Part shown: positions 1 through 7,364 of the stretch, piece by piece
How positions within the stretch are numbered: position 1 is the first letter of the stretch
Layout of the letters: each line of letters begins with the position of its first letter
Assembly: GCF_016862915.1 (NCBI RefSeq)
Contig: NZ_BONW01000005.1
Location: 310,001-374,000 of the forward strand
Reading direction: 5' to 3'
Origin: Plantactinospora endophytica
GTDB taxonomy: Bacteria > Actinomycetota > Actinomycetes > Mycobacteriales > Micromonosporaceae
Length of the DNA: 64,000 bases
Notes under the pieces: generated by a model
Seen by the model: the letters and a program-made list of their open reading frames with translations, nothing else
Database searches by the model: none
Told to the model about the DNA's origin: nothing
Position numbers and translations under genes: made by a program

Positions 1-371
1 CGGGTTCGACCGGTGACCACGCACGGGCGTTCGCCGCGCTCGGTCCACTGATGCGCGGGCCGTCACCGGCCGCGCGCGGGATGGGCTCGCTCACCGACCC
101 CGACCGGATCCACGAGATCCTCGGCGCGGCGGGATTCGTCGACGTGTCGATCGTGCCGGTCGAGGTCCCCGTGGTCTGGGGCCGGGACGCCAGCGACGCG
201 GTCGAGTTCTACTTCGCCACCGGCCCCGTCCGGCACAACCTCGCCGACGTCGCCCCGGCCACCGTCGAGGAGGTCCGGAACGACGTACGGGCGGCACTGC
301 GCGGGTACGAGACCCCGGGCGGAGTACTGCTGCGCGGCGGCATCTGGCTGGTCACCGCCACCCGTCCGTGA
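1..371 (+). CDS. SAM-dependent methyltransferase, C-terminal fragment (5' end outside window)
   Basis: The reading frame is open from the first bases of the window and ends at a TGA at 369-371, so only about the last 123 residues are present. The fragment resembles the C-terminal part of class I SAM-dependent methyltransferases (UbiE/Methyltransf_25 type): the segment LTDPDRIHEILGAAGF is the usual 'aspect of the substrate-binding cap' seen after the Rossmann core, and the protein ends in a beta strand with WLVTATRP. The SAM-binding glycine-rich motif would lie upstream of the window, so substrate and reaction cannot be read. A possible internal ATG at 51 lies inside the domain and is not a likely start. 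The gene converges on the TAP-like peptidase with only 25 bp between them. Confidence 0.6.
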   Translation, partial: GSTGDHARAFAALGPLMRGPSPAARGMGSLTDPDRIHEILGAAGFVDVSIVPVEVPVVWGRDASDAVEFYFATGPVRHNLADVAPATVEEVRNDVRAALRGYETPGGVLLRGGIWLVTATRP

Positions 372-396
372 CGGACCGTCCGATCGCGGGGCCGGG

Positions 397-1962
397 TCAG
401 CGGGCCGGGCAGGTGGTGCCGGCGGTCGGCGGCTTGAGGTCGATCAGGTAGGCGTCGACCGCGTTGCTGATGCAGCGGGTCTGCGGGTAGGCCGTGTGCC
501 CCTCGCCCTGCCAGGTCAGCACCACGCCGACGTCGAGCATCTCGGCCAGTTTCGGCGTCTGCTCGTAGGGTGTCGCCGGGTCGCCGGTGGTGCCGACGAC
601 CACGATCGGCGGGGCGCCGGTCGCCGGGCCGGTCGGGTACGGGTCGCGCTGGCCGGGCCAGAACTCGCAGCTCAACATGCCCACCGCGAGCGGGGCACCG
701 AACAGCGGGTACTTCCTGCGCCACTCCGACTGCAACGAGCGGATCCGGTCCAGGCCGACCTTGCTCTCCTCGTCGGCGCAGTTCACCGAGAGGTTGGCGT
801 CGAAGAGGTTGGTGTAGCCGCCGTCCTCGGACCGCTCGGCGTACGAGTCGGCGAGTTCGAAGACCTCCTTCGGATCGCCGTCGGCGAGCGAGTCGATCGC
901 CCCGGCGAGCTTCTGCCAGCCGGACTCCGTGTAGAGGGAGGAGATCACCGCGTAGAAGATCCAGCCGGCGGTCGCCTCCCGGCCGCCCTCGCCGCGTACC
1001 GGGGAGACCCGGGCCTTCTCCATCGCGTCGGTCACCGCGCCCCGGGCGTCCGAGGCGATGGGGCAGCGGCCCGGGTTGTCCCCGCACCAGTCGGTGAAGT
1101 TGGTGAACGCCCGTTCGAAGCCCTTGGCCTGGCTCTCCGAGCCGGCCACGATGTCCTGCTTCGGGTCGACGGCGCCGTCCAGCACCAGCGCCCGGACGTT
1201 GCGCGGAAAGAGCTGGGCGTACGTCGCGCCGAGCAGGGTGCCGTAGGAGTAGCCGAGGTAGCTCAGCTTCTCGTCGCCGACGGCGGTCCGGATCGCGTCC
1301 ATGTCGTGCGCCGCCTGCTCGGTGGAGAAGAGCCGTAGCCGCTCGCCGTACTTGGCGCCGCAGGCGTCGCCGATCTTCCGGTTCAGCGCCACCAGCTCGT
1401 CGAACTCGGCCTGGCTCTGCGGGTCCGGCTCGAAGCCGAAGGTGCCGTCCAGGTCGGCGTCGGAGACGCACTTGACCGGGGAGGAGCGGGAGACGCCCCG
1501 AGGGTCGAAACCGATGATGTCGAAGCGCCGGGTCACCTCGTCCGGCAGCCCGCCGAAGCTGGCCCCGAACGACAGGTAGACCGCCGAGTCGACGCCGGAC
1601 CCGCCCGGCCCGCCCGGGTTGACCAGCAGCGAGCCGATCCGGTCCCGCTGCTTGCTGGAACGGATCCGGAGCAGCGAGATCTCCAGCTTGTCGCCGCCCG
1701 CGCCGGGGTTGCGCCAGTCCGCGGGTACGGAGATGGTGGCGCAGTCGTACCGCATGTTGGCCGCCGGCCGGCCGACGAGCTGGCGCGGCACCTCCGGGCA
1801 GGGCTTCCAGTTCGCGGCGCCCGCGCTGTTCTGCGGTGCTGCGGTGCCGCCGCCCCCGTCCTCCTGGTCCGGCCGGAACATCGGGATGGTGCAGCCGGCG
1901 ACCAGCATCACGACGGCCAGGAGACCGGCCAGGGGCAGTCGGCGAAGGTGCGAGCGGGCCAA
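397..1962 (-). CDS. Secreted alpha/beta-hydrolase lipoprotein, tripeptidyl-aminopeptidase (TAP-like) family
   Basis: 521-residue exported alpha/beta hydrolase of the Streptomyces SlpD/SlpE and tripeptidyl aminopeptidase type, expected to trim N-terminal peptides outside the cell. A lipoprotein signal with lipobox VAGC puts the acylated cysteine at about residue 24. The oxyanion region reads NPGGPGGSG (115-123), the nucleophile elbow GYSYG puts the catalytic Ser at about 239, and the C-terminal TAP-like domain supplies Asp461 (GTTGDP) and His489 (GEGHTAYP). All three catalytic residues are present and the length is normal. The start codon is TTG at 1962, chosen because GGAGG sits about 8 bases upstream and the signal peptide begins there. 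It follows the DNA ligase gene by 33 bp on the same strand, so co-transcription is likely. Physiological substrate is unknown. Confidence 0.85.
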   Translation of the reverse strand: MARSHLRRLPLAGLLAVVMLVAGCTIPMFRPDQEDGGGGTAAPQNSAGAANWKPCPEVPRQLVGRPAANMRYDCATISVPADWRNPGAGGDKLEISLLRIRSSKQRDRIGSLLVNPGGPGGSGVDSAVYLSFGASFGGLPDEVTRRFDIIGFDPRGVSRSSPVKCVSDADLDGTFGFEPDPQSQAEFDELVALNRKIGDACGAKYGERLRLFSTEQAAHDMDAIRTAVGDEKLSYLGYSYGTLLGATYAQLFPRNVRALVLDGAVDPKQDIVAGSESQAKGFERAFTNFTDWCGDNPGRCPIASDARGAVTDAMEKARVSPVRGEGGREATAGWIFYAVISSLYTESGWQKLAGAIDSLADGDPKEVFELADSYAERSEDGGYTNLFDANLSVNCADEESKVGLDRIRSLQSEWRRKYPLFGAPLAVGMLSCEFWPGQRDPYPTGPATGAPPIVVVGTTGDPATPYEQTPKLAEMLDVGVVLTWQGEGHTAYPQTRCISNAVDAYLIDLKPPTAGTTCPAR

Positions 1963-1995
1963 GAGAGATCCTCCGTGATCGTATCGACGGTCAGG

Positions 1996-3090
1996 CTACG
2001 CGCCGGGGGCGAGCGGGTCGCCCCGGAGCACCTGGTCGACGTCGAACCGGATCGGGCGGTCGAGTTGGTCGTACCCGCAGGAGGCCGGCTCCCGGTCCGG
2101 CCGCCAGCGGACGAACTGGGCGGTGTGCCGGAACCGGTCCCCCTCCATCGCGTCGTAGCCGACCTCGACCACCAGCTCCGGCCGGAGCGGCACCCACTCC
2201 AGGCTCTTGGTGCCGGTCCACCGGCTCGGCCCGCCCGGGATGCGCTGCCCGGCGGTGTGGTCGCCGTGCACCCACGGGTGCTCCGTGACCCCCTCGCGGT
2301 ATGGCGCCAGCTCCTCCAGCAGTTCGGCGCGGCGGGCGGCGGTGAACGACGCCGACACGCCGACGTGGTGCAGCGTGCCCGCCTCGTCGTAGAGCCCGAG
2401 CAGCAGCGAGCCGACCACCGGGCCGGACTTGTGCCAGCGGAAGCCGGCGACCACCACGTCGGCGGTGCGGGTGTGCTTCACCTTGAACATGAGCCGCTTC
2501 CCCGGCTCGTACGGGATGTCGGCCGGCTTGGCGACCAGCCCGTCCAGCCCCGCCCCCTCGAAGATCTCGAACCACCGGGCCGCCGTCCCCGGGTCGGTGG
2601 TGGTCTGGGTGATGTGTACCGGCGGGACGACGCCGCGCAACTCCTCGACGAGCCGAGCGCGACGCTGCTCGTACGGCTGGTCGAGCAGGGACTCGTCGCC
2701 GATGGCGAGCAGGTCGAAGGCGACCAGGTCGGCCGGGGTCGTCTCGGCCAGCATGTTCACCCGGGACGCGGCCGGGTGGATGCGCTGGCTGAGCAGCTCG
2801 AAGTCGAGCTTCGGCTCGCCGTCGGGGCCGTCCCGGCGGATCACGATCAGCTCGCCGTCGACCGCGCACCGGGTCGGCAACTGGGCGCGGGCCTGCGCGA
2901 CGACCTCGGGGAAGTAGCGGGTCAGTGTCTTGCCGCCCCGGCTGGCCAACTCGACCTCGTCGCCGTCGCGGAAGACGATGCAGCGGAAGCCGTCCCACTT
3001 CGGCTCGTAGCTCATCCCCGGGCCGGTGGGGATCTTCGGCACGCTCTTCGCCAGCATCGGCTCGACCGGCGGGTTGATCGGCAGGTCCAC
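1996..3090 (-). CDS. ligC: ATP-dependent DNA ligase, LigC type
   Basis: 364-residue ATP-dependent DNA ligase that would seal nicks through a lysyl-AMP intermediate. The nucleotidyl-transfer motif KWDGFR places the adenylated Lys at residue 31, followed by the motif around ASRGGKTL and the usual adenylation core; the C-terminal third (from about residue 210) fits the OB-fold domain with the conserved HPWVHGDHT and KSLEWVPLRPELVVEV segments. The size and lack of polymerase or nuclease domains match the stand-alone LigC enzymes of mycobacteria and other actinomycetes, which act as accessory repair ligases beside the NAD-dependent LigA. The start is GTG at 3090, immediately before the conserved PPVEPMLAK segment. 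It appears to head a two-gene unit with the secreted peptidase downstream, with no obvious functional link. Confidence 0.9.
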   Translation of the reverse strand: MDLPINPPVEPMLAKSVPKIPTGPGMSYEPKWDGFRCIVFRDGDEVELASRGGKTLTRYFPEVVAQARAQLPTRCAVDGELIVIRRDGPDGEPKLDFELLSQRIHPAASRVNMLAETTPADLVAFDLLAIGDESLLDQPYEQRRARLVEELRGVVPPVHITQTTTDPGTAARWFEIFEGAGLDGLVAKPADIPYEPGKRLMFKVKHTRTADVVVAGFRWHKSGPVVGSLLLGLYDEAGTLHHVGVSASFTAARRAELLEELAPYREGVTEHPWVHGDHTAGQRIPGGPSRWTGTKSLEWVPLRPELVVEVGYDAMEGDRFRHTAQFVRWRPDREPASCGYDQLDRPIRFDVDQVLRGDPLAPGA

Positions 3091-3231
3091 CCGGCCAAGT
3101 CAACCAGATGGACGACGTGCCGGTGTGCCCCGCGCCCGCCCGTTGCGCCCCACTGGCCCCAACCGGCTCTACAGTCCCGCCGCGAGGCCCGTACTCGAAA
3201 GGTTTTCGCAGGTCAGAGCTATCTTCGCCGG

Positions 3232-3456
3232 ATGCGGGGCTGGGTGTGCGTCTGCTGCGGGCGGTGGCAGGTGAGTGTCGAGCGGATCGCCGGGAGGTAC
3301 CTCTACCGGCTGGCGTACCGCTATCACGGGGACGTCGGCGGGGTGGACGTACTCGGTGAGGTGGGCACGATCGCGGCGCTGGAGCGGCTGCTGCTGGCGC
3401 GTACCCCGGTGACCCTGGCCGACCTCCGCGAACGTCCGGCCGGCCGGGCCTCGTGA
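3232..3456 (+). CDS. Small conserved-looking hypothetical protein
   Basis: 74-residue protein starting at ATG 3232, divergent from the ligase gene. The N-terminus carries a CVCCGRW cluster, followed by a basic YRLAYRYHG stretch and a helical Leu/Ala-rich end (IAALERLLLARTPVTLADLRE). The reading frame has the G/C third-position bias expected of a real gene, and the product has balanced amino-acid composition, unlike the Arg/Pro-rich shadow translations around it. No Shine-Dalgarno sequence is clear: the 40 bases upstream are relatively AT-rich (TTTTCGCAGGTCAGAGCTATC) and could hold the promoter of a leaderless message. The cysteine pair may bind metal but this is inference only. I do not recognise the family. 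Confidence 0.5.
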   Translation: MRGWVCVCCGRWQVSVERIAGRYLYRLAYRYHGDVGGVDVLGEVGTIAALERLLLARTPVTLADLRERPAGRAS

Positions 3457-3488
3457 ACCGAATTCGTCTATCGGGGTTGCTGCGTTAT

Positions 3489-3692
3489 TCAGAGCGCCTT
3501 TGCGATCTCGGCCAGAACGTCGGCCGGCACCTCCACCGCGGTTTCGTGCGCCGGGATGTCGAGCTGGGCCAGGGCCTCCGGGTCGGAGACGCGCCAGCCC
3601 TGCACGATGAAGGTGTCACGGTCGGTGCGGTACAGCGACGGGCAGTTGTTGACCTGGGACTGCGCGGTCTTACGAATGAAAGTGAGCTTCAC
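3489..3692 (-). CDS. Small conserved-looking hypothetical protein
   Basis: 67-residue soluble acidic protein beginning MKLTFIRKTAQSQVNNCPS (GTG start at 3692). AAAGGAG lies about a dozen bases upstream of that GTG, and the frame extending further upstream to 3755 adds an implausible N-terminus, so the shorter form is chosen. The middle segment (YRTDRDTFIVQGWRV) looks like paired beta strands and the end (VPADVLAEIAKAL) like a helix. No transmembrane segment, signal or metal site is visible. Its flanks (3690-3870) are clearly less GC-rich than neighbouring genes, which suits a promoter region or a recently acquired small gene. Small proteins of this look are common in actinomycete genomes, often near helix-turn-helix regulators; none is adjacent here. 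Function unknown. Confidence 0.6.
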   Translation of the reverse strand: MKLTFIRKTAQSQVNNCPSLYRTDRDTFIVQGWRVSDPEALAQLDIPAHETAVEVPADVLAEIAKAL

Positions 3693-3866
3693 GTTCGGGC
3701 CTTTCGCTCCTTTTATGCCGCTTTGGGCCGGATGCCCCTGCGTTCTGTGTTGCATTATGCGGCTAATCAGGACGTTCGGGCACGGATCACGGCATCGTGG
3801 TGGCGTGAATGTAGGTGAATGGCCGATTCATCTCGCGTGGGATACGTGGCTTTTTCTGGTATTGGT

Positions 3867-3882
3867 CCGCCGCTGGCGGCGG
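3867..3882 (-). terminator. Short hairpin just after the monooxygenase stop
   Basis: CCGCCG-CTGG-CGGCGG forms a 6-bp stem with a 4-base loop directly after the stop codon of the monooxygenase gene. On the minus strand it has no T-run, as is usual for terminators of high-GC actinomycetes. The stem is short, so this is tentative. Confidence 0.3.
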
Positions 3883-3883
3883 C

Positions 3884-5059
3884 TCAGTCGGGAAGGTCGG
3901 CGGGCGGTCGCCAGTCCGCGTACCGGGCCATCGAGCGGAGCGCGACCCGGGGCGGGGTCAGTCGAATCATCACGTTCCGTAGCGCCACCGCCAGCGGGTT
4001 ACGCAACTGCTGGCCGATCCGGCCGATCTGGTAGGAGGCCCGGGCCACCTGCTGGCTGCGCGGGCGGCGCTCCGCGTCGTACCGGGCCAGGCCGGCGGCC
4101 ACGTCGGTGCCCGGCTTCAGGCACAACCCGAGCAGTACGGCGTCCTCGACGGCCTGCGCGGCGCCCTGGCCCAGGTACGGCGTCATCGCGTGCGCGGCGT
4201 CGCCGAGCAGCGCCACCGCCCCGGTCACGTAGCTGTGCAGCGGGGTGCCGAGATGGTAGAGGTCGTTCCGGAGCACCGCCTGCGGGTCGGTCGCGGCCAG
4301 CAGCGCCGGAATCGGCGCGTGCCAGGACCCGAAGTGCTCCCGGGCCGCCGTCATCTCGTCCGGCGCCCGCTGCCCGACCGGGGCGTTCACCGCGCCGTAC
4401 CAGTAGACCCGGCCGTCGCCGAGCGGCACCATGCCGAACTCGGCGCCCGGTGCCCAGGTGATCCCCACCAGCAGCTCACCGGTCCACGGCTGCTTCGTCA
4501 CGCCGCGCCAGGCGGTCGCACCGACGTACACCGGGTCGGGAGTGTCCGGCCACAACTGCCGGCGTACGACGCTGCGCAGCCCGTCCGCCCCGACCACCAG
4601 ATCCGCCCGGAGCGTCGTACGGGCGCCGCCGGAGACGTACGTGACCTCGGCCGGCGGGCCGGCGACCACCTCGACCACCTCGGCCCCGGTGACCGTGGTG
4701 GTGCCCTCCGGCAGTGCGGCGAGCAGGATCTCGTGCAGGGTCGCCCGGTGGATGCCCAGCGACTCGGTGCCGAGTTCGTCGACCAGGTCGGCGGCGTCCA
4801 GCCGGGACAGCCACCGGCCGTCCGGGGTACGGGTGCCGCCGGGTGCCTCCACCTGGCCGGCCGCCCGGATCTGCGCGTCGACGCCGAGCGCCGCCAGCCC
4901 GGTCAGCGCGTTGGAGAACAGCGCGATGCCCGCGCCGACCGCGCCGAACGCGGGCGCCCGTTCCAGGATCGTCACCTGCCAGCCCTGCCGGCGTAGTGCC
5001 AGCCCGGCACAGAGCCCGCCGATTCCGGCGCCGACCACCACCGCCGTCCGGTCCACCAT
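3884..5059 (-). CDS. FAD-dependent monooxygenase (PHBH-fold, salicylate/6-hydroxynicotinate hydroxylase-like)
   Basis: 391-residue class A flavoprotein monooxygenase that would use NAD(P)H and O2 to hydroxylate an aromatic or related substrate. The N-terminal Rossmann motif reads VVGAGIGGLCAGLAL (residues 7-21), the DG motif is VVGADGLRS in the middle, and the second FAD motif is GDAAHAMTPYLGQGAAQAVEDA. These three fingerprints in order define the PHBH fold, and length is normal. ATG 5059 is chosen because the Rossmann strand starts right after it and because the longer frame would run through the operator. The gene is divergent from a TetR-family regulator, and a 41-bp inverted repeat lies between them, so TetR repression released by the substrate or a related compound is the likely control. 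The substrate cannot be read from the sequence. Confidence 0.85.
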   Translation of the reverse strand: MVDRTAVVVGAGIGGLCAGLALRRQGWQVTILERAPAFGAVGAGIALFSNALTGLAALGVDAQIRAAGQVEAPGGTRTPDGRWLSRLDAADLVDELGTESLGIHRATLHEILLAALPEGTTTVTGAEVVEVVAGPPAEVTYVSGGARTTLRADLVVGADGLRSVVRRQLWPDTPDPVYVGATAWRGVTKQPWTGELLVGITWAPGAEFGMVPLGDGRVYWYGAVNAPVGQRAPDEMTAAREHFGSWHAPIPALLAATDPQAVLRNDLYHLGTPLHSYVTGAVALLGDAAHAMTPYLGQGAAQAVEDAVLLGLCLKPGTDVAAGLARYDAERRPRSQQVARASYQIGRIGQQLRNPLAVALRNVMIRLTPPRVALRSMARYADWRPPADLPD

Positions 5060-5081
5060 CACGCCCACCTCCGGAAACTGC

Positions 5082-5122
5082 TTTTCTACGCCTGTAGAAG
5101 GGCATACTACAGGCGTAGAAAA
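5082..5122. promoter_or_regulatory. Paired palindromic operator between monooxygenase and TetR genes
   Basis: TTTTCTACGCCTGTAG (5082-5097) and its exact reverse complement CTACAGGCGTAGAAAA (5107-5122) flank a 9-bp spacer, giving a perfect 16-bp inverted repeat. Each arm also contains a smaller palindrome: TTCTAC-GCCT-GTAGAA at 5084-5099 (perfect) and TACTAC-AGGC-GTAGAA at 5105-5120 (one mismatch). Their centres are 21 bp apart, two helical turns, which suits two TetR dimers bound on the same face of the DNA. It lies between divergent starts at 5059 and 5144. Confidence 0.8.
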
Positions 5123-5143
5123 GTGGACTGGAAGGAGTGCCGG

Positions 5144-6013
5144 GTGACCGCACGGCGGGACCGGTTCGCGGTCATCACCGACGCCGCGATCGAGCTGGTG
5201 GCGGAACTGGGCATGCGCGGGCTGACCCACCGGGCGGTGGACGCCCGCGCGGGACTGCCGCTCGGCTCCACGTCGGCGTACTTCCGGACCCGGAAGGCGC
5301 TCGTCGAGGCGGTCGTACGCCGGCTCGTCGACCTCGACCGGGCCGACCTCGAAGCCACCGAACTGCCCGTGGAACTGTTCGACAGGATGAGACGGGCCGA
5401 GGCGACGAAGCTGGCCGAGGCGGCAGGGCAGGCCGATGCAACAGGGCTGCCCGATGGTGCGGGACTGCCTGACGGGACGGGGCTACCTGACGGGGCGGGA
5501 CTGGCCGACGGGGCGGGGCTGCCGGATGCGGCGGAGCCGGCCGACGGGGTTGCCGGCGGGGCGGGCGCCGGGCCGGCGGTTCCGCCCGTCGGGGGCGGAC
5601 CACTCGGGCCTCCGGAACTCGACCAACTCGCCCGGGGCATCGCCGGCGTGCTCGACCGCTGGCTGACCACCGGGCGTACCCGGACACTGGCCCGGTACGC
5701 CTGCCTGCTGGAGGCAACCCACCACCCCGAGCTGCGGGAGATCCTGGCGCACGGCGTCGTGTTCCGGGCCCAGGCCCGCGCGCTGCTCGCCCAGACCGGC
5801 GCGGCGGATCCGGAGCGCGGCGGCAGCCATTTCGTCGCCTACGTGGACGGGCTGCTCTTCGACCGCCTGGTCGGGGCCGGTTCACTCAGCGCGCCACCCC
5901 CGGGTAGTGAGCAGAGCCGGCAGGACCTCTACCAGGCCGTCCGGACCGTGCTGTTCGCACTGGCCGGCGCCGGTGCCTCGGAGATCGGCGCCCCGGACAC
6001 CGGCAAACCCTGA
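5144..6013 (+). CDS. TetR-family transcriptional regulator with an in-frame hexapeptide repeat
   Basis: 289-residue TetR repressor. The N-terminal helix-turn-helix spans about residues 5-50 (AAIELVAELGMRGLTHRAVDA, then AGLPLGSTSAYFRTRKALVEAV), and the rest is the ligand-binding dimerisation domain. GTG 5144 is chosen over GTG 5123 because AAGGAG ends six bases before it and because 5123 lies against the operator. It probably represses itself and the divergent monooxygenase gene through the palindromes at 5082-5122. An unusual feature is six to seven tandem 18-bp units (5433-5558) coding for (P/A)DGAGL-like hexapeptides between residues about 97 and 138; these lengthen the protein beyond the usual 190-220 residues and are probably a flexible loop in the ligand domain. 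The ligand is unknown. Confidence 0.85.
   Translation: MTARRDRFAVITDAAIELVAELGMRGLTHRAVDARAGLPLGSTSAYFRTRKALVEAVVRRLVDLDRADLEATELPVELFDRMRRAEATKLAEAAGQADATGLPDGAGLPDGTGLPDGAGLADGAGLPDAAEPADGVAGGAGAGPAVPPVGGGPLGPPELDQLARGIAGVLDRWLTTGRTRTLARYACLLEATHHPELREILAHGVVFRAQARALLAQTGAADPERGGSHFVAYVDGLLFDRLVGAGSLSAPPPGSEQSRQDLYQAVRTVLFALAGAGASEIGAPDTGKP
5433..5558 (+). repeat. 18-bp tandem repeat inside the TetR gene
   Basis: About seven imperfect copies of an 18-bp unit such as CTGACGGGGCGGGACTGG, all in frame and coding for a hexapeptide of the form (P/A)-D-(G/A)-(A/T)-G-L. The unit length being a multiple of three preserves the protein when copy number changes. Confidence 0.8.
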
Positions 6014-6131
6014 CCGGCCCGTCGCGCCCGCCCCGAGCAGTCACGCCCGGCCCGGCCCGGATCGGTCGGTCGGTCCGTCAGGGCCGGATCCGCCGACGGG
6101 CGGCACGGCGAGGCCGGCTGGACGGGTCAGG

Positions 6132-6248
6132 TCAGCGGCGGCGGGTGCATCGACGTGCCGTGTCGGCCCGCCGCCCGGCGAGGATCGCCGCCGCGCAGGT
6201 GCCGAGCACGATGCCGACGAACGGCAGGAACTTCGTCGCCGCCCTCAT
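6132..6248 (-). CDS. 38-aa single-span membrane peptide, end of formate dehydrogenase operon
   Basis: ATG at 6248 overlaps the TGA of the nrfD-like gene (ATGA, 6245-6248), so translation is probably coupled. The 38-residue product begins MRAATKFLPFVGIVLGTC, has one hydrophobic segment (about residues 7-25, FLPFVGIVLGTCAAAILAG) and ends in a strongly basic tail (RRADTARRCTRRR), which by the positive-inside rule predicts a cytoplasmic C-terminus. It resembles the tiny accessory subunits that stabilise membrane oxidoreductases, but I do not know a named family for it. It sits as the last gene of the alpha - Fe-S - NrfD order. Coding is supported by the overlap, the sensible membrane topology and the G/C bias at third positions; the product itself is not proven. 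Confidence 0.6.
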   Translation of the reverse strand: MRAATKFLPFVGIVLGTCAAAILAGRRADTARRCTRRR

Positions 6249-7303
6249 GGTCGCCGCCCCCGCCGACCGGTCCGGGCCTCAAGCCGTTGCCGCTGCGGCT
6301 CCACTGTGTACTTCGGATCGCGCGCCGACACCACCCCGGCCTCGAAGATCCCGAGCCGCAGGCAGATCGAGCCGGCCAGCATCGCCGCCGCACCGGCCAC
6401 CGTCACCGCCTGCCCGCCGCCTGATCGCTGCCGTGCCCGGCCGCCCGGCCCGCCGCCGACCGCCACCGCCAACGCACCGCCGGCGCTGAGCAGCCGGCCG
6501 GCCCGCAACAACCCGCCGGCCAGGCCCTGCCGCATCGGCTCGGCCACCATGCCGAGCCGGCGCTCCATCCGCCGCGCCGCCGCCAACTCGGTTGCGGCGC
6601 CGAGCAACACGGCGCGGCGGGCCGGCGCCGCCTCCGGACCGGGCGCGGCGAGCAGGCCCAACGCGCCCGCCGAGGCCGCCGCCGAGCCCACGAAGAGCAC
6701 CGGAAGTTCCCGGTACGCCTGGTGCCAGGCCGGCACGGCGGTGTCCGCGAAGAGCGCTCCGGTGTACGAGGCGACGGCCGGCCCGAGCACGGCGGCGCCC
6801 AGCGTGCCGAGCCGGCCGAGCCGGGGCAGCCGACCGGTCACCGCGCTCCCGGCGGCGAGCACCGCCAGCGGCCCGTACCCGGCGAGCAGCCAGGAGCCGA
6901 TGCTCATCGGCGAGGTCACCTTGACCACCCGCAGCATGTTCAGGAACCGCTCCGGTCGACCGAGGTCGTGCACCAGGGAGTAGAGCGACCCGGCCAGCGC
7001 CACCGCCGCACCGGCCTTGAGCCCTCGGGCGAGCTGCGGCCGGCCGGTGAGTTCGGCGGTGGCGGCCAGCGTGGACGAGGCGCCGGCCAGTCCGCCGAGG
7101 AACAGGTAGCCGCCGATGTCCGCCGCCTCCCAGGTCGGCGGCTTCAGCACCGGCCGGCCGTAGTACGACCGGAACTCGGCCCTCGGCACCATCAGCCGCT
7201 CGCCGCGCTGCCGCCGCCCGGGGCGACCGGACGAGCCGATCAGGGCGTCCCGCTCGACCGGCAGGTCGGCCGCGGTGTCGAGCCGTACGTCGGTGTGCGT
7301 CAT
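6245..7303 (-). CDS. nrfD: NrfD/PsrC-type integral membrane subunit of formate dehydrogenase
   Basis: 352-residue polytopic membrane protein of the NrfD/PsrC family, which docks an Fe-S subunit to the membrane and passes electrons to the quinone pool without haem. The soluble start is followed by the family signature YYGRPVLKPPTWEAADIGGYLFLGGLAG-like region (written here in pieces: YYGRPVLKPPTWE, then GGYLFLGGLAGAS), then about eight hydrophobic helices; LGRPERFLNMLRVVK and SPMSIGSWLLAGYG are the conserved loop and quinone-site segments. Start ATG 7303 has GGAG about 8 bases upstream; a second Met at residue 38 (MVPRAEF) is an alternative. It follows the Fe-S subunit by 61 bp and overlaps the 38-aa peptide gene by 4 bp. 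In this operon it replaces the cytochrome b subunit (FdnI) used by E. coli FDH-N. Confidence 0.85.
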   Translation of the reverse strand: MTHTDVRLDTAADLPVERDALIGSSGRPGRRQRGERLMVPRAEFRSYYGRPVLKPPTWEAADIGGYLFLGGLAGASSTLAATAELTGRPQLARGLKAGAAVALAGSLYSLVHDLGRPERFLNMLRVVKVTSPMSIGSWLLAGYGPLAVLAAGSAVTGRLPRLGRLGTLGAAVLGPAVASYTGALFADTAVPAWHQAYRELPVLFVGSAAASAGALGLLAAPGPEAAPARRAVLLGAATELAAARRMERRLGMVAEPMRQGLAGGLLRAGRLLSAGGALAVAVGGGPGGRARQRSGGGQAVTVAGAAAMLAGSICLRLGIFEAGVVSARDPKYTVEPQRQRLEARTGRRGRRP

Positions 7304-7364
7304 CGACGTGCTCCGGAGGTGGTGTCGGACGGGACGGCGGACGGGTTCAATGCCCGCCGGCGGG

